From positions 1 to 40,647 of the forward strand of contig DRQF01000203.1 in NCBI GenBank assembly GCA_011369445.1: a stretch of 40,647 nucleotides of DNA, in the 5' to 3' direction. Under the pieces are notes generated by a model. It saw nothing but the letters and a program-made list of their open reading frames with translations, did not search any database and was not told the origin of the DNA. This DNA comes from Planctomycetota bacterium. GTDB taxonomy: Bacteria > Planctomycetota > GCA-002687715 > DRQF01. Made by a program: the position numbers and the translations under genes. This document shows, piece after piece, positions 24,196 to 34,589 of the stretch (positions within the stretch are counted from its first letter, which is position 1; each line of letters starts with the position of its first letter).

Positions 24196-25622
24196 TCGTC
24201 GCGCCCCCCTTCCTTCACCGGCAGATCATCGCCGTCGCGCAGGTGTGCCGGGGGGTCCAGCAGGACTCGTTCCCCAGCCCTCAAGGCCCCCTCCACGACA
24301 ACCCGACCGTCCTTCTCCTCGAGGACCTCCACCTCGACCATCGCCACGATGCCGCGACGCACGACGGCGACAAGAGTTCGATCGCCTCGCCTCACAAGAG
24401 CCTCCGAGGGCAGGCGGAGGCCTGAAGGCTCCGTCGCACCATCGGCTCCCATCTCTCCCGTGAAGACGACTCTGAGGCCCATCTCCTCTCTAAGCTCCGG
24501 CGGGCGTTCGAGGAAAACGATGCGGATTTCGACCGTACCCTTTTGCCGATCGGCACGGGGCCAGATCTGGCGGATACGACCCGGCCAACCCTTCTGGGGC
24601 GCAACGTCGAGGAAAATCTCGGCTCCCTGCCCCTCCGCCAAACCCTCGAGCCTGGGCTCCGGCAATTCGACTTGCACCTCGAGAGTGGCGACGTCCACGA
24701 GAGTAGCAACGGCCCCCTTCGAATTCCCCGAAGCTCCGAGGGCGGCCACGACCTCCCCCTCCTCGGCGCCCTTGTCGACGATGACACCGGCAAACGGAGC
24801 TCGGACATAGGTCTTCTCCAGATCGATCGCCGCTTGGTCCGCCATGGCCTGCAGCCGGCGCAGGTCCTCGTCGATTCGCTGGACCGCAGCTTCCCGGGCC
24901 ATGATTCCAGCCTTCACGGTGTCGACCGCACGCGACGCGGAAAGCTCGTCCGCGGCGGCAGCCTCGGCGACGGCCTTCAGGCGGTCAGCCTGGGTCTTGA
25001 CGCTGTCCCACTCGCTCTCCGAGATCACGCCCTGCTCGAAGCTCTTTCGCTGCCGAACCTTCTCTCTTTCGGCCTCAGCGGCCTGCACCTCCGCGGCCTT
25101 GCGACGCAGACGGCTGGCTGCGAGATTCGCCATGCGTTCGCTCAGGTTTCGTCGCTCGAGTTCGAGGCCAGCCACCGCTTCTTTTCGACTGGCCTGGGTG
25201 AGATCGATGGCCCTCGAGGCCTGACGCACGCGAGCCTCGTAGTCGTCGAACTGGATGCGTGCCACGACGTCGCCCGCCTTGACGTGATCCCCCTCCTCGA
25301 CGTTCATCTGGACGAGCCGTCCGGAGAGGACGGTCGACAGGGCCGCTCGGCGGCGCGCAACGACGTATCCGTTCGCGGCAATTCCGGTGGTCACCGCTTT
25401 CAAGGTCCCGAACGCCTCCACACGAGCCGTCGGCCAAGCCTGCGCCTCCGCGCCAGCTCGCCGCCCCCAGGGCAAACGATCGCGGTGATAGTAAACGGTC
25501 CCCGCGAGTGCGATGACGAGCAACCCCCAGATCCATTTCCTTCGACCGGTCCGGGCCGCCGGAACACGGCTCTTGTCGATACGCAATCGATCAAGGTCGG
25601 GAACGGGTCTGGACTCGCGCAT
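24192..25622 (-). CDS. HlyD/MacA-type membrane fusion protein
   Basis: 476 residues from ATG 25622, with AGGA 8 nt upstream. After ~28 cytoplasmic residues a single TM helix (about 29-46) anchors it. A split lipoyl domain (VLSGRLVQMNVEEGDHVKAGDVV near 98-120, then YVRAPFAGVIVDKGAEEGEVV) flanks a long Ala/Glu/Arg alpha-helical hairpin (about 130-275). Beta-barrel and membrane-proximal regions follow (VEVQVELPEP, IFLDVAPQKGWPGRI). This is the periplasmic adaptor of tripartite exporters. It is the first gene of the block MFP, ATPase, permease, permease. No TolC-like outer-membrane factor lies nearby, so a shared one elsewhere is expected, or the adaptor serves a system without one. Confidence 0.9.
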   Translation of the reverse strand: MRESRPVPDLDRLRIDKSRVPAARTGRRKWIWGLLVIALAGTVYYHRDRLPWGRRAGAEAQAWPTARVEAFGTLKAVTTGIAANGYVVARRRAALSTVLSGRLVQMNVEEGDHVKAGDVVARIQFDDYEARVRQASRAIDLTQASRKEAVAGLELERRNLSERMANLAASRLRRKAAEVQAAEAEREKVRQRKSFEQGVISESEWDSVKTQADRLKAVAEAAAADELSASRAVDTVKAGIMAREAAVQRIDEDLRRLQAMADQAAIDLEKTYVRAPFAGVIVDKGAEEGEVVAALGASGNSKGAVATLVDVATLEVQVELPEPRLEGLAEGQGAEIFLDVAPQKGWPGRIRQIWPRADRQKGTVEIRIVFLERPPELREEMGLRVVFTGEMGADGATEPSGLRLPSEALVRRGDRTLVAVVRRGIVAMVEVEVLEEKDGRVVVEGALRAGERVLLDPPAHLRDGDDLPVKEGGRDE

Positions 25623-25692
25623 GCTCGCATCCTAACCGGGATACCTCTCGACCTCGAACGGTTGGAGGCCTACGCAAAGATCGGCCCCTCGG

Positions 25693-27234
25693 TCACTCCC
25701 ACTCAATGGTGGCGGGCGGCTTGCTCGAGATGTCGTACACCACCCTGTTGAGACCACGCACCTCATTGATGATCCGCGTGGAGATCGTTGCCATGACGTC
25801 GTAGGGCATGGGGTACCAATCCGCGGTCATGCCGTCCGTCGAGGTGACGCATCGCACGGCGCAGGCGTTCTCGTAGGTTCGAGCGTCGCCCATGACGCCC
25901 ACGCTCTGGACGGGCAGAAGGACACAGAACGCCTGCCAGATCTCGTCGTAGATCCCGGCCTTTTGAATCTCCTCTCTCATGATGGCGTCCGCGTGCTGGA
26001 GGATCGCCACCTTCTTTGGTGTCACTTCTCCCAGAATGCGAACGGCGAGGCCGGGGCCGGGGAACGGGTGCCGTCCGATGATGCGCGCCGGTATGCCCAG
26101 CTCTCGCCCCACCGCACGCACCTCGTCTTTGAATAGGTCCCGAAGAGGTTCGATGAGTTCGAACCCAAGGACTTCGGGGAGTCCTCCCACGTTGTGGTGA
26201 CTCTTGATGGTCTGGGACGGTCCCCCGTGGGCCGACACGGACTCGATCACATCCGGATAGAGTGTCCCCTGGACGAGAAACCGCACGTCTTCGAAGGAAC
26301 GGGCCTTCTCCTGAAACACTTCGATGAACGAGTGACCGATGATCTTTCGCTTTTCCTCCGGGTTCTCCACTCCCGCGAGACGGGAGAGAAAAAGATCACC
26401 GGCATCGACCTTGTGAAAGTCCATGTGGAAGTGCTCGCGAAAGGTTTCTTCCACTTCCACGTCTTCGTCCTGGCGAAGCACACCGTTGTCGACGAACACG
26501 CATGACAGCTGGTCGCCGATGGCACGATGGACGAGAACGGCGGCGACACTGGAATCGACGCCACCGGAAAGCCCGCAGATGACTCGCGCCGTACCCACTC
26601 GCTCGCGGATCGAGCGGATCTGTTCCTCGATGAACGCGGACATCCTCCAAGTGCGCTCGCAGCCCGCAAACGTCAGGAAGTTGTCCATGATGGCCTTACC
26701 ATGCTCGGTGTGGTGCACTTCGGGGTGGAATTGGATGCCCATCAAACGTCCATCTTTCGTCTGGGCCGCCGCCCAGGGACAGGTGTCCGTCTTCGCAAGG
26801 ACCTCCCACTGCTCCTCCAAGTGCTCGACCTGGTCGCCATGACTCATCCAGACCGTCTGGTGTCGCGGCAACCCTTCGAACAGATGTCCCGGGCGCACCA
26901 CCTCGATCTCCCTGCGCCCATACTCCCGCTCGGTCGCGGGTTTGACGATCCCTCCCATCTTTCGAGCGAGAAGCTGCATTCCGTAGCAGATCCCCAGCAC
27001 AGGAACGTCCAAGGCATCGAAGCCGTCCGGCAGCCCCGGAGCGTCCTCGCCGTAAACGGAAGACGGCCCCCCCGAAAGGATCACCGCGCGAACACCGTCC
27101 TGTGTCAGTTCCGAGGCGGAGACACTCGGTGGCACGATGACGCAGAACACGCCCAGTTCACGGATTCGGCGGGCGATCAGTTGGGTATACTGGGAGCCGT
27201 AGTCGACCACGACCACCTTGTCTTGGACGGACAT
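25693..27234 (-). CDS. guaA: GMP synthase (glutamine-hydrolysing)
   Basis: 513 residues from ATG 27234. It converts XMP, ATP and glutamine to GMP. The class I glutaminase domain has the nucleophile Cys83 in GICYGMQ and the His170/Glu172 pair in FHPEVHH. The ATP pyrophosphatase domain has LSGGVDSS (222-229). The C-terminal dimerisation domain ends in the family tail SKPPATIEWE. It follows guaB after a single base, so the two form the guaBA operon. The longer open frame upstream of 27234 is antisense to the end of guaB and is not used. Confidence 0.96.
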   Translation of the reverse strand: MSVQDKVVVVDYGSQYTQLIARRIRELGVFCVIVPPSVSASELTQDGVRAVILSGGPSSVYGEDAPGLPDGFDALDVPVLGICYGMQLLARKMGGIVKPATEREYGRREIEVVRPGHLFEGLPRHQTVWMSHGDQVEHLEEQWEVLAKTDTCPWAAAQTKDGRLMGIQFHPEVHHTEHGKAIMDNFLTFAGCERTWRMSAFIEEQIRSIRERVGTARVICGLSGGVDSSVAAVLVHRAIGDQLSCVFVDNGVLRQDEDVEVEETFREHFHMDFHKVDAGDLFLSRLAGVENPEEKRKIIGHSFIEVFQEKARSFEDVRFLVQGTLYPDVIESVSAHGGPSQTIKSHHNVGGLPEVLGFELIEPLRDLFKDEVRAVGRELGIPARIIGRHPFPGPGLAVRILGEVTPKKVAILQHADAIMREEIQKAGIYDEIWQAFCVLLPVQSVGVMGDARTYENACAVRCVTSTDGMTADWYPMPYDVMATISTRIINEVRGLNRVVYDISSKPPATIEWE

Positions 27235-27235
27235 G

Positions 27236-28792
<1,557 letters not shown>

Positions 28793-30655
28793 TCAGCGGG
28801 TCCATCCGTGGGTGAACGTCCCCCACTCGAGGAGCAAGAGGAAAAAAGCACCGGCCAGAAACCACGGAGTGAGGTCCAGAGGTTTCGGAGCACGGGGCGG
28901 CTCGGGAACGGGAGGCAAGACATCCGGAAGAGAGGTTTTCGCCGAAAGATCGCTGGAATCCGCGGACAACACGCCCACCCCCATCCGATCGGACATGCGT
29001 AGGCCCTCGACGCGGTACAAAGACGGGACGACCGGCGCGCGAACGATGCGACCGGGCCGGCGAATGGCTCGGAGCGTCTCCTTCCCGGTCACCATGTCGC
29101 GAAAGATGAGCTCATGTTCTTCCCCCTCGGCGGAGGCGACGAAGAGCTGCCCCGCCGGCGCGAACGGCGGCGTCAGCGAGAGAGCATGGGGCGTCAGGCG
29201 CAGGACGGCGTCGAGGAGAAAAAGAGGCCAGGCGGGCATGAGAACGAAGGAGGTGGTTTCCTCCGACACGTCGAAGGCGACCCACTCATAGCGCACTCCG
29301 TTCTTCTCCCCGCGGCAGATGAGCGGCCCGGCCACACCCTCCAAGAGCACATCGACCGACGGATCGACCCGAAGCACACTCGCCGTCGCGATGTCCAAGT
29401 CCCTGGTGTCGAGCCCCTTCAAGCGGGACGTGAATCCTCGAGGGCGCGCCTTCCGCACGCCGACGGAGATCCCCAAACCGGGAGCGAAGGACTGAACGAG
29501 CAGATACGCCCCGGGAGGCAGGGGCTCCGACTCCCGCACCCCCACGAGAATCGTCAGGTCCGCCCGGGGAACCGAGCGCCAACCGGCAGGCTGTGTCCTT
29601 TGAGCCTCCTCGAGGTCGACCACATCCGCGAGGGCCAGCAGAGCTTCCTTCAGAGGCTCGGGCACCCGGTCGGCAACGACGAGGACCCGGGCTCGGTGAC
29701 GCTCCTCCAAGGGAATGGAGATCACATCGTCCTGCGTCAGGGCATCGCCGCCGCGCGGTTCCCAAACCACCTCCACCGCATCCAGATCGGGCAACGCGTC
29801 GCATCGGATCTCCACTTTTTTCGGCTGCCCGGGAACGAGGGAAATCTCGCGCAGGAAAAACGGTGCCGTGGTTTGGGCATCCCGCGCACTTCGAACGAGC
29901 AATCGCCCCTCCACGTCACCGCCGAACGCCTGCATGACCACGCGGGCCACCAAGCGTGTCGACAGGGCCACGTCCAGATCCATCGCGACGATCCCCGCGT
30001 TGGCACGATCCGACGTGATGGGGACGAGTTGCAGGTTCTCGTGTCTTTGGACGAGCTCCGCCAGGGACAAAGCGGTGCCGTCCGTGTAAAACCTCATCAC
30101 GGGCGATCCGCCTCGACTCTCGATTCCCCGCAGATACGATTCGAGCAGGGCCGTGTCCAGCTCTCCACCGGGTGGGTCCAGTGCGGGGAGCACGGTCCGC
30201 AGCCCGTCCACCTTGTCTCCAAAGGGGACGGGAATGCTCACGTCACCGGAGACCACGGCAACCGTCAGCGGCCCCTGCGCGGCCATGACGGCCGCATCCT
30301 CCGCAGCCCTGCGAACCGCCCGCGTCCATCGAGAAACACCCGCCTCGTCCAGAGCCGACATGCTGAGGCTACCGTCCAAGATGATGGCCCCGGACCGCAC
30401 CGCGGGGGCTGTGGTCTTCACGCGGGGCCCCGCGGCGGCCAGGATCAACGCCGCACCGATGCAAACTTGCGCGAGGATGCTCACGACGTCGCGCACCCGG
30501 CGGAGGCGTTGCTTTCTCGGATCGACGAGGATGCGCTCCCAGAGGAACAGATGGGGAACGCGGACCCGCCTCGCGCGCCGACGGATCAGATAAAACAGCG
30601 GGATGACCGCCAGCGCCCAGAGCCAGGGCAGCCATTCGGGACGCGCGAAACTCAT
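28793..30655 (-). CDS. BatA-like membrane protein with N-terminal aerotolerance domain
   Basis: 620 residues from ATG 30655, whose ATGA overlaps the DUF58 gene stop. The N-terminal 80 residues are a BatA domain: FARPEWLPWLWALAVIPLF TM helix, RRVRVPHLFLWERIL, and a second TM helix (about 57-75). A von Willebrand A-like domain follows with a MIDAS-like DGSLSMS (94-100). The long middle (about 200-580) is beta-rich and probably extracytoplasmic or peripheral. The C-terminus has one TM helix (about 594-612). In Bat-type operons such proteins work with DUF58 and MoxR proteins in envelope integrity or stress survival; the molecular role is still poorly defined. The transcript probably ends at the terminator at 28696-28727. 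Confidence 0.82.
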   Translation of the reverse strand: MSFARPEWLPWLWALAVIPLFYLIRRRARRVRVPHLFLWERILVDPRKQRLRRVRDVVSILAQVCIGAALILAAAGPRVKTTAPAVRSGAIILDGSLSMSALDEAGVSRWTRAVRRAAEDAAVMAAQGPLTVAVVSGDVSIPVPFGDKVDGLRTVLPALDPPGGELDTALLESYLRGIESRGGSPVMRFYTDGTALSLAELVQRHENLQLVPITSDRANAGIVAMDLDVALSTRLVARVVMQAFGGDVEGRLLVRSARDAQTTAPFFLREISLVPGQPKKVEIRCDALPDLDAVEVVWEPRGGDALTQDDVISIPLEERHRARVLVVADRVPEPLKEALLALADVVDLEEAQRTQPAGWRSVPRADLTILVGVRESEPLPPGAYLLVQSFAPGLGISVGVRKARPRGFTSRLKGLDTRDLDIATASVLRVDPSVDVLLEGVAGPLICRGEKNGVRYEWVAFDVSEETTSFVLMPAWPLFLLDAVLRLTPHALSLTPPFAPAGQLFVASAEGEEHELIFRDMVTGKETLRAIRRPGRIVRAPVVPSLYRVEGLRMSDRMGVGVLSADSSDLSAKTSLPDVLPPVPEPPRAPKPLDLTPWFLAGAFFLLLLEWGTFTHGWTR

Positions 30656-31542
30656 GCGATGAGCCCGCCGCCGAGAAGAATTTTCTGCACGGCCTGCTCG
30701 AGCCCCCACGCGGAGTCGATGCGCACATGGACGACCCCTGCACTTCTGCAGGCCCGTCGAAACTGGCGACACAGCTGCTGCGCGGCAAGTTCGTAACGGT
30801 CGAGATCCTCCTTGCGCACGTCTCGACGGAGGGACTTGGCCCCTTCGACGTCCTCCATGCGCAAAAGACCGGTGATGCCGGGGTGCAGATCGCGCTCGTC
30901 CAAGATCTGAATGGCCCCCGTCCGATAACCCAGATGCTTCAACAGGCCGAAGAGTCCCTCGTAGCCTTCAGGGTCGAAGAAGTCCGAGATCGCCAGGGCC
31001 AGACCTCGTCCCTTGCGTCGAAGTTGCTTGGCAAGACGACGAGAATGCGCTTCGAAGGTCCCCGCAGGCCTGAGGGCGTCCAGACCGGCAAGGAATCCCC
31101 TCAACGCCGAGCGTCCGCGGAATCGGAGACGCCCTCGCGAGGAGTCGGTCTGCGGCAACGGCAACACCTCCACACTCCCGAAGCGCTCGAGCGCGATGAA
31201 TCCCAAAGCCGCGGCAATCCGCCTCGCCGCCGACATCTTGTTGGCCCGGCCAAAATCCATGGACCCGGAGACGTCCATGATCAGCAACAAGTCGAGGTTC
31301 TCCTCCGCCTCGAATTGCTTGATGAAAAGCTCGTCGAAGCGGGAGTAGACGTTCCAATCGAGGAATCTGAGGTCGTCGCCCTGGGCATAGCTCTTGTGGT
31401 CGCGAAACAAAGTGCCCATGCCGGCCCTCGATGTCCGACGTTCCCCCCGGACCTCACCCGCGAGGACCTTTCGAGCCAGGAAGTCCAGCTTTTCCAGCCT
31501 CGACAAGAACGCGACGTCCAGAAGGGACTTTCCCTCCCCCAC
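30652..31542 (-). CDS. DUF58 domain protein with vWA-type MIDAS
   Basis: 296 residues from a GTG at 31542, with a purine-rich AGGGGG site just upstream. An in-frame extension to 31653 would overlap the upstream gene by ~90 nt and lacks a site. The DUF58 core is RDHKSYAQGDDLRFLDWNVYS (48-68 in two parts) followed by FIKQFEAEENLDLLLIMDVSGSMDFG. The vWA metal site is DVSGS (90-94). DUF58 proteins are regularly encoded beside MoxR AAA+ ATPases. Here none is in view, so it is either outside the window on another strand or absent. The gene lies 23 nt after the upstream membrane-protein gene and is coupled to the BatA gene by a 4-nt overlap. Confidence 0.87.
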   Translation of the reverse strand: MGEGKSLLDVAFLSRLEKLDFLARKVLAGEVRGERRTSRAGMGTLFRDHKSYAQGDDLRFLDWNVYSRFDELFIKQFEAEENLDLLLIMDVSGSMDFGRANKMSAARRIAAALGFIALERFGSVEVLPLPQTDSSRGRLRFRGRSALRGFLAGLDALRPAGTFEAHSRRLAKQLRRKGRGLALAISDFFDPEGYEGLFGLLKHLGYRTGAIQILDERDLHPGITGLLRMEDVEGAKSLRRDVRKEDLDRYELAAQQLCRQFRRACRSAGVVHVRIDSAWGLEQAVQKILLGGGLIA

Positions 31543-31565
31543 CGTTCCCCCTTCGTCCCAATGTT

Positions 31566-32954
31566 TCAGCGATCCCCCTCCTCGCCCGTCAGCCTTCGAA
31601 AGTAGGTCTCGACGATACGCCGCTCCCGACCTCGCAAGGGCATCCTCCTCCAACGCTGCAGATCCAGTTTTCGATACCTTCTCCTCGGCGACTCGGCCTC
31701 GGGTGTCTTCGACGGTGGAGGTTCTCCAGCGGTTTTCTCCCGATCGAACACACGCACCTTTCTCTTTTTCGTCTGGTTCCCGGCAAACAGAGGCTCGACC
31801 ACGTAGGGTTTCTCCTTCGCCTTCGGAGGCACGGCGGACCTTCCAAAGCCCGCCTTCGGCGATGGTTTGGGGCGCCGCTTCTCCTTCTTGGGCGAGCGGC
31901 CCGCGCGTTTGGACTTGGAGTCCTTGTCGGGTGGCGGCGGCTTCGGACGACGGGCCGCCGTCGATCTTCGCTGCTTTTCGACGTTCTCGGCGATGCGAAA
32001 GGACGACGGTGGCGCATCGAGGGTGATGGGTCGCTCGCCCGGCGGCGTGTCCGCACGGGCACGCACCTCCAGCTTGTGGACTCCAGGCTCGTAGAGGCCG
32101 GCCGCCCGCAGAAGAGGCGTCAAGGGGTGACGTTCCCTCGAGAGAGTCCCGGCTCGTCGACCAATGGGGCGGTCCAGGGGAAACGACCCGACCTCGCGAT
32201 CGTCCACCCGAATGGAAAGAACCACGGGGAGATCCCGGGAGAGATCCCGCAGAGTCGCCACGGTGACATCCAGTTGGACCTCCTCGCCGAAGAGATAGAG
32301 TTTGCGATCCGTCCGGGACGCCAAGGAAAGACGAGGTCCTTCCCTTCCTTCCTTCGAAGCTCCGGCGCCCGCGGCTTCAGAGTCTTCGGGGGTGTCCTCC
32401 GCCGCCGCGGCACCGGGATCGGCACCGGGTCGCTCGGAGCCGAACAGACCGCGCGAAGCCGATGGCAGCCAGAGCACGAGCCATGCGAGAAAAACGGCCC
32501 CCGCCAGCCGCCGAAAGGGAGGTAGGACGAGGGAAGTGCGGGGACGGGTTGCCGGTTCCAAGTTCTCCACCGCCTTCTCGGCCGATCGCACGACGCTCCC
32601 GGAGAAGAGGCTCTTGACGTCCGTCAACAGCACATCGGTAGCGGTCAGGATGAGTTCCTCAGAACCCAGTTGGACATCCGCGGCCCGCGCGAGAGCATAG
32701 GGATCGTGGCGGCGTCTCCAGGCTCGCATGAGACCCGAAGCGAAAGCGAGAACGAGGGTGAGACCAAGCAGGGAAGCCGTGACGAGAAAAGGTCGCTCCG
32801 GTCTCCCCCAAGCCGCCCGCCACAGAAAGGCGGCGACGGGCAGCCCCCAAAGCAGCACACCGAAGGAGGAGAGCGCCGCCGTGAACATGGAGCGCCGCAG
32901 ACCGGGACCGGCCCATCGGTCCAAGCGATTCAACAGTGCTGCGGCGGATCCCAT
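31566..32954 (-). CDS. Membrane protein with Lys/Pro-rich linker, first gene of DUF58/BatA operon
   Basis: 462 residues. TM helices lie at about 24-46, 56-77 and 150-165. Residues ~180-210 are Glu/Ala/Gly-rich, and a beta domain (about 212-315: DRKLYLFGEEVQLDVTVATL, a VVLSIRVDD strand, GVHKLEVRARADTPPG) resembles an immunoglobulin-like extracytoplasmic fold. A highly basic Lys/Pro/Arg linker (320-430) ends in a helix MPLRGRERRIVETYFRRLTGE. The plan of N-terminal TM pair, beta domain and basic linker resembles DUF4175-type planctomycete proteins, from memory. The C-terminal helix is reminiscent of the one ending the exported protein at 2069-2746. Its start faces the 693-nt gap, which must hold its promoter. 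Function unknown. Confidence 0.72.
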   Translation of the reverse strand: MGSAAALLNRLDRWAGPGLRRSMFTAALSSFGVLLWGLPVAAFLWRAAWGRPERPFLVTASLLGLTLVLAFASGLMRAWRRRHDPYALARAADVQLGSEELILTATDVLLTDVKSLFSGSVVRSAEKAVENLEPATRPRTSLVLPPFRRLAGAVFLAWLVLWLPSASRGLFGSERPGADPGAAAAEDTPEDSEAAGAGASKEGREGPRLSLASRTDRKLYLFGEEVQLDVTVATLRDLSRDLPVVLSIRVDDREVGSFPLDRPIGRRAGTLSRERHPLTPLLRAAGLYEPGVHKLEVRARADTPPGERPITLDAPPSSFRIAENVEKQRRSTAARRPKPPPPDKDSKSKRAGRSPKKEKRRPKPSPKAGFGRSAVPPKAKEKPYVVEPLFAGNQTKKRKVRVFDREKTAGEPPPSKTPEAESPRRRYRKLDLQRWRRMPLRGRERRIVETYFRRLTGEEGDR

Positions 32955-33647
32955 GGGGGGATTCTGGACCCGGCGGGGGTTTCGCTCAAGCGGCGAGCTG
33001 CCGGAGTTTCAATTCAAGGGAAGTTGGAAGAGACGGGCGGAGACGTCCGATCTTTCGGGAAGGAAAGAAAGGAAGGGCCAAGGGAACTTTCTCGAGAAGA
33101 AGGAAAAGGGAATAGAAGAGGGAAATGTGAGATGTGACAGAAAGTTTTACGCGTAGCGCAACCTTGGCCTTTCCGTAGTCGCAGGGGACGCCCGAAGGCG
33201 CCCCGAATCTGATTCCTTGTCTTCAGCGGGCGGCTCGTGGAGCGCAACCGTCAAAGGCTGATACGTCTTTGGAGTCGACACCGTTGAAGCTTTATGCATT
33301 GGGCCTGAAACCCGGGGCTGATGGGCCGCTCGGGCGGCCATTCATCCCTGCACGTGTTTCTATCGGCCGAGGACTCCCAAGGCTGAAGACCGACTCCGAA
33401 TGTGATGAAAAACGACGCTCAGTATACGATCCTTCCCCGGGGGAAGTGCCAAAGAATTCTGAATTCCCGGTGGAATGCCTGAAGAAAACCCATGATGCCG
33501 GTGGCCCGACAGGCCCCTCGACGCTTGGAAACTCTTCGAGAACCGCGGGTTGGAGCGACGCGTTCCCCTCGCATCCAGCCCACGCCCACCGGGTGAACCG
33601 AACAGGGCGGCATTTTTCTTTCGACGCTGGTCGGATAGCTTGCCCCC
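32955..33647 (+). other. Long non-coding gap between two divergent operons
   Basis: 693 nt with no open frame that looks coding on either strand: the frames crossing it have atypical composition, no ribosome binding site, and are overlaps of neighbouring genes. It contains a strongly purine-biased tract on the plus strand (about 33016-33144, with uninterrupted purine runs at 33057-33077 and 33094-33112), a near-palindrome CTTCCCCGGGGGAAG (33432-33446), and two GAATTC sites one base apart (33454-33466). It is less GC-rich than its surroundings. It must carry the promoters of the DUF58/BatA operon (leftward) and the ABC operon (rightward), but I cannot pick out convincing -35/-10 pairs. A small RNA is possible but not shown. 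Confidence 0.6.
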
Positions 33648-34589
33648 ATGAGCGGCGACACCCTGGTAGAGACCCGTGGACTTTCTCGACACTTCGGCCC
33701 CATCCAGGCGGTGTCGGATCTTTCCCTCACCGTACGCAACGGCGACGTCTACGGGTTCCTGGGGCTCAATGGCGCCGGGAAGACGACGACTCTGCGCATG
33801 ATCCTGGGCCTTCTCCCGCCCACGGCGGGTACGGTGAGTCTCTTCGGGAAGACGAAGGCCCGCGAACGCCGCCGTCTTTTGGCCCGCGTGGGAGCGATGG
33901 TCGAAAGCCCCGCGTTCTTCCCATCCCTCACCGGTTTCGAGAATCTTTGGCACCTCGGCCGCCTATCCGGTCCCCTCGAGAAATCCCGCGTGGATCACGT
34001 GCTCGATCTGGTGGGTTTGAGTCACGCCGGTCACCGCGCCGCCGAACACTACTCCCTCGGCATGAAGCAGCGGTTGGGTATCGCTCTCGCCCTCGTGTCC
34101 CGTCCCGAACTCGTGATCTTGGACGAGCCCACCAACGGCCTCGATCCCAACGGCATTCTGGAGATGCGACGTCTCGTCAAGCGCCTCAACCGGGAGGAGG
34201 GCGTCACTTTCATCATCTCGAGCCATCTGTTGCACGAGATCGAGATGACCTGTTCCAGGGTGTGCATCCTGGATGGGGGTCGTTTGGTCATCGAAGAGGA
34301 CCTGAAGAGCATCTTCGAGACCCTCGAGAGTTCCTTTCGCCTGGACGCCGCGCCCAGGCAACTGGCCTTGGAGGTCGTCGGCTCCTTCGCGGAGGCCAGG
34401 ATTCTTCCGGCGGACGAAGGGGAGGATGCTCCCATCGCTTTCGAATTCCCAAGAGACCACCTCCCGCGGCTCACTGCCGCTCTCGTGGAACGTGGCGTGG
34501 ATCTGTTTACCTTGACCGAGCATCGCATGAGCCTCGAGGAATTCTTCCTGTCCAGGGCCGGAGGCCGAACGGAAGGACAACTGACTTGA
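33648..34589 (+). CDS. ABC-2 type transporter ATPase
   Basis: 313 residues. Walker A is GLNGAGKTT (39-47), the signature SLGMKQRLGIALAL lies near 136-149, Walker B is LVILDEPTNGLDP, and the switch His is in ISSHLLHEIE. The DVYGFLGLNGAGKTT start and the ~100-residue C-terminal tail (HRMSLEEFFLSRAGG at the end) are typical of the ABC-2/DRA branch that powers export by two-helix-bundle permeases. The start has no Shine-Dalgarno (TTGCCCCC before the ATG), so initiation may be leaderless. The last bases TTGA overlap the permease start. Substrate unknown; drug, lipid or polysaccharide export are all possible. Confidence 0.88.
   Translation: MSGDTLVETRGLSRHFGPIQAVSDLSLTVRNGDVYGFLGLNGAGKTTTLRMILGLLPPTAGTVSLFGKTKARERRRLLARVGAMVESPAFFPSLTGFENLWHLGRLSGPLEKSRVDHVLDLVGLSHAGHRAAEHYSLGMKQRLGIALALVSRPELVILDEPTNGLDPNGILEMRRLVKRLNREEGVTFIISSHLLHEIEMTCSRVCILDGGRLVIEEDLKSIFETLESSFRLDAAPRQLALEVVGSFAEARILPADEGEDAPIAFEFPRDHLPRLTAALVERGVDLFTLTEHRMSLEEFFLSRAGGRTEGQLT

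Noticed and set aside
33432-33446. Near-palindrome CTTCCCCGGGGGAAG as a terminator
   Set aside because: It has no room for a loop and no T-tract. It could be a protein-binding site but nothing else supports that.
33454-33466. Doublet of GAATTC sites in the intergenic gap
   Set aside because: Two six-base palindromes one base apart are not enough to call an operator or repeat, and no further copies are seen nearby.
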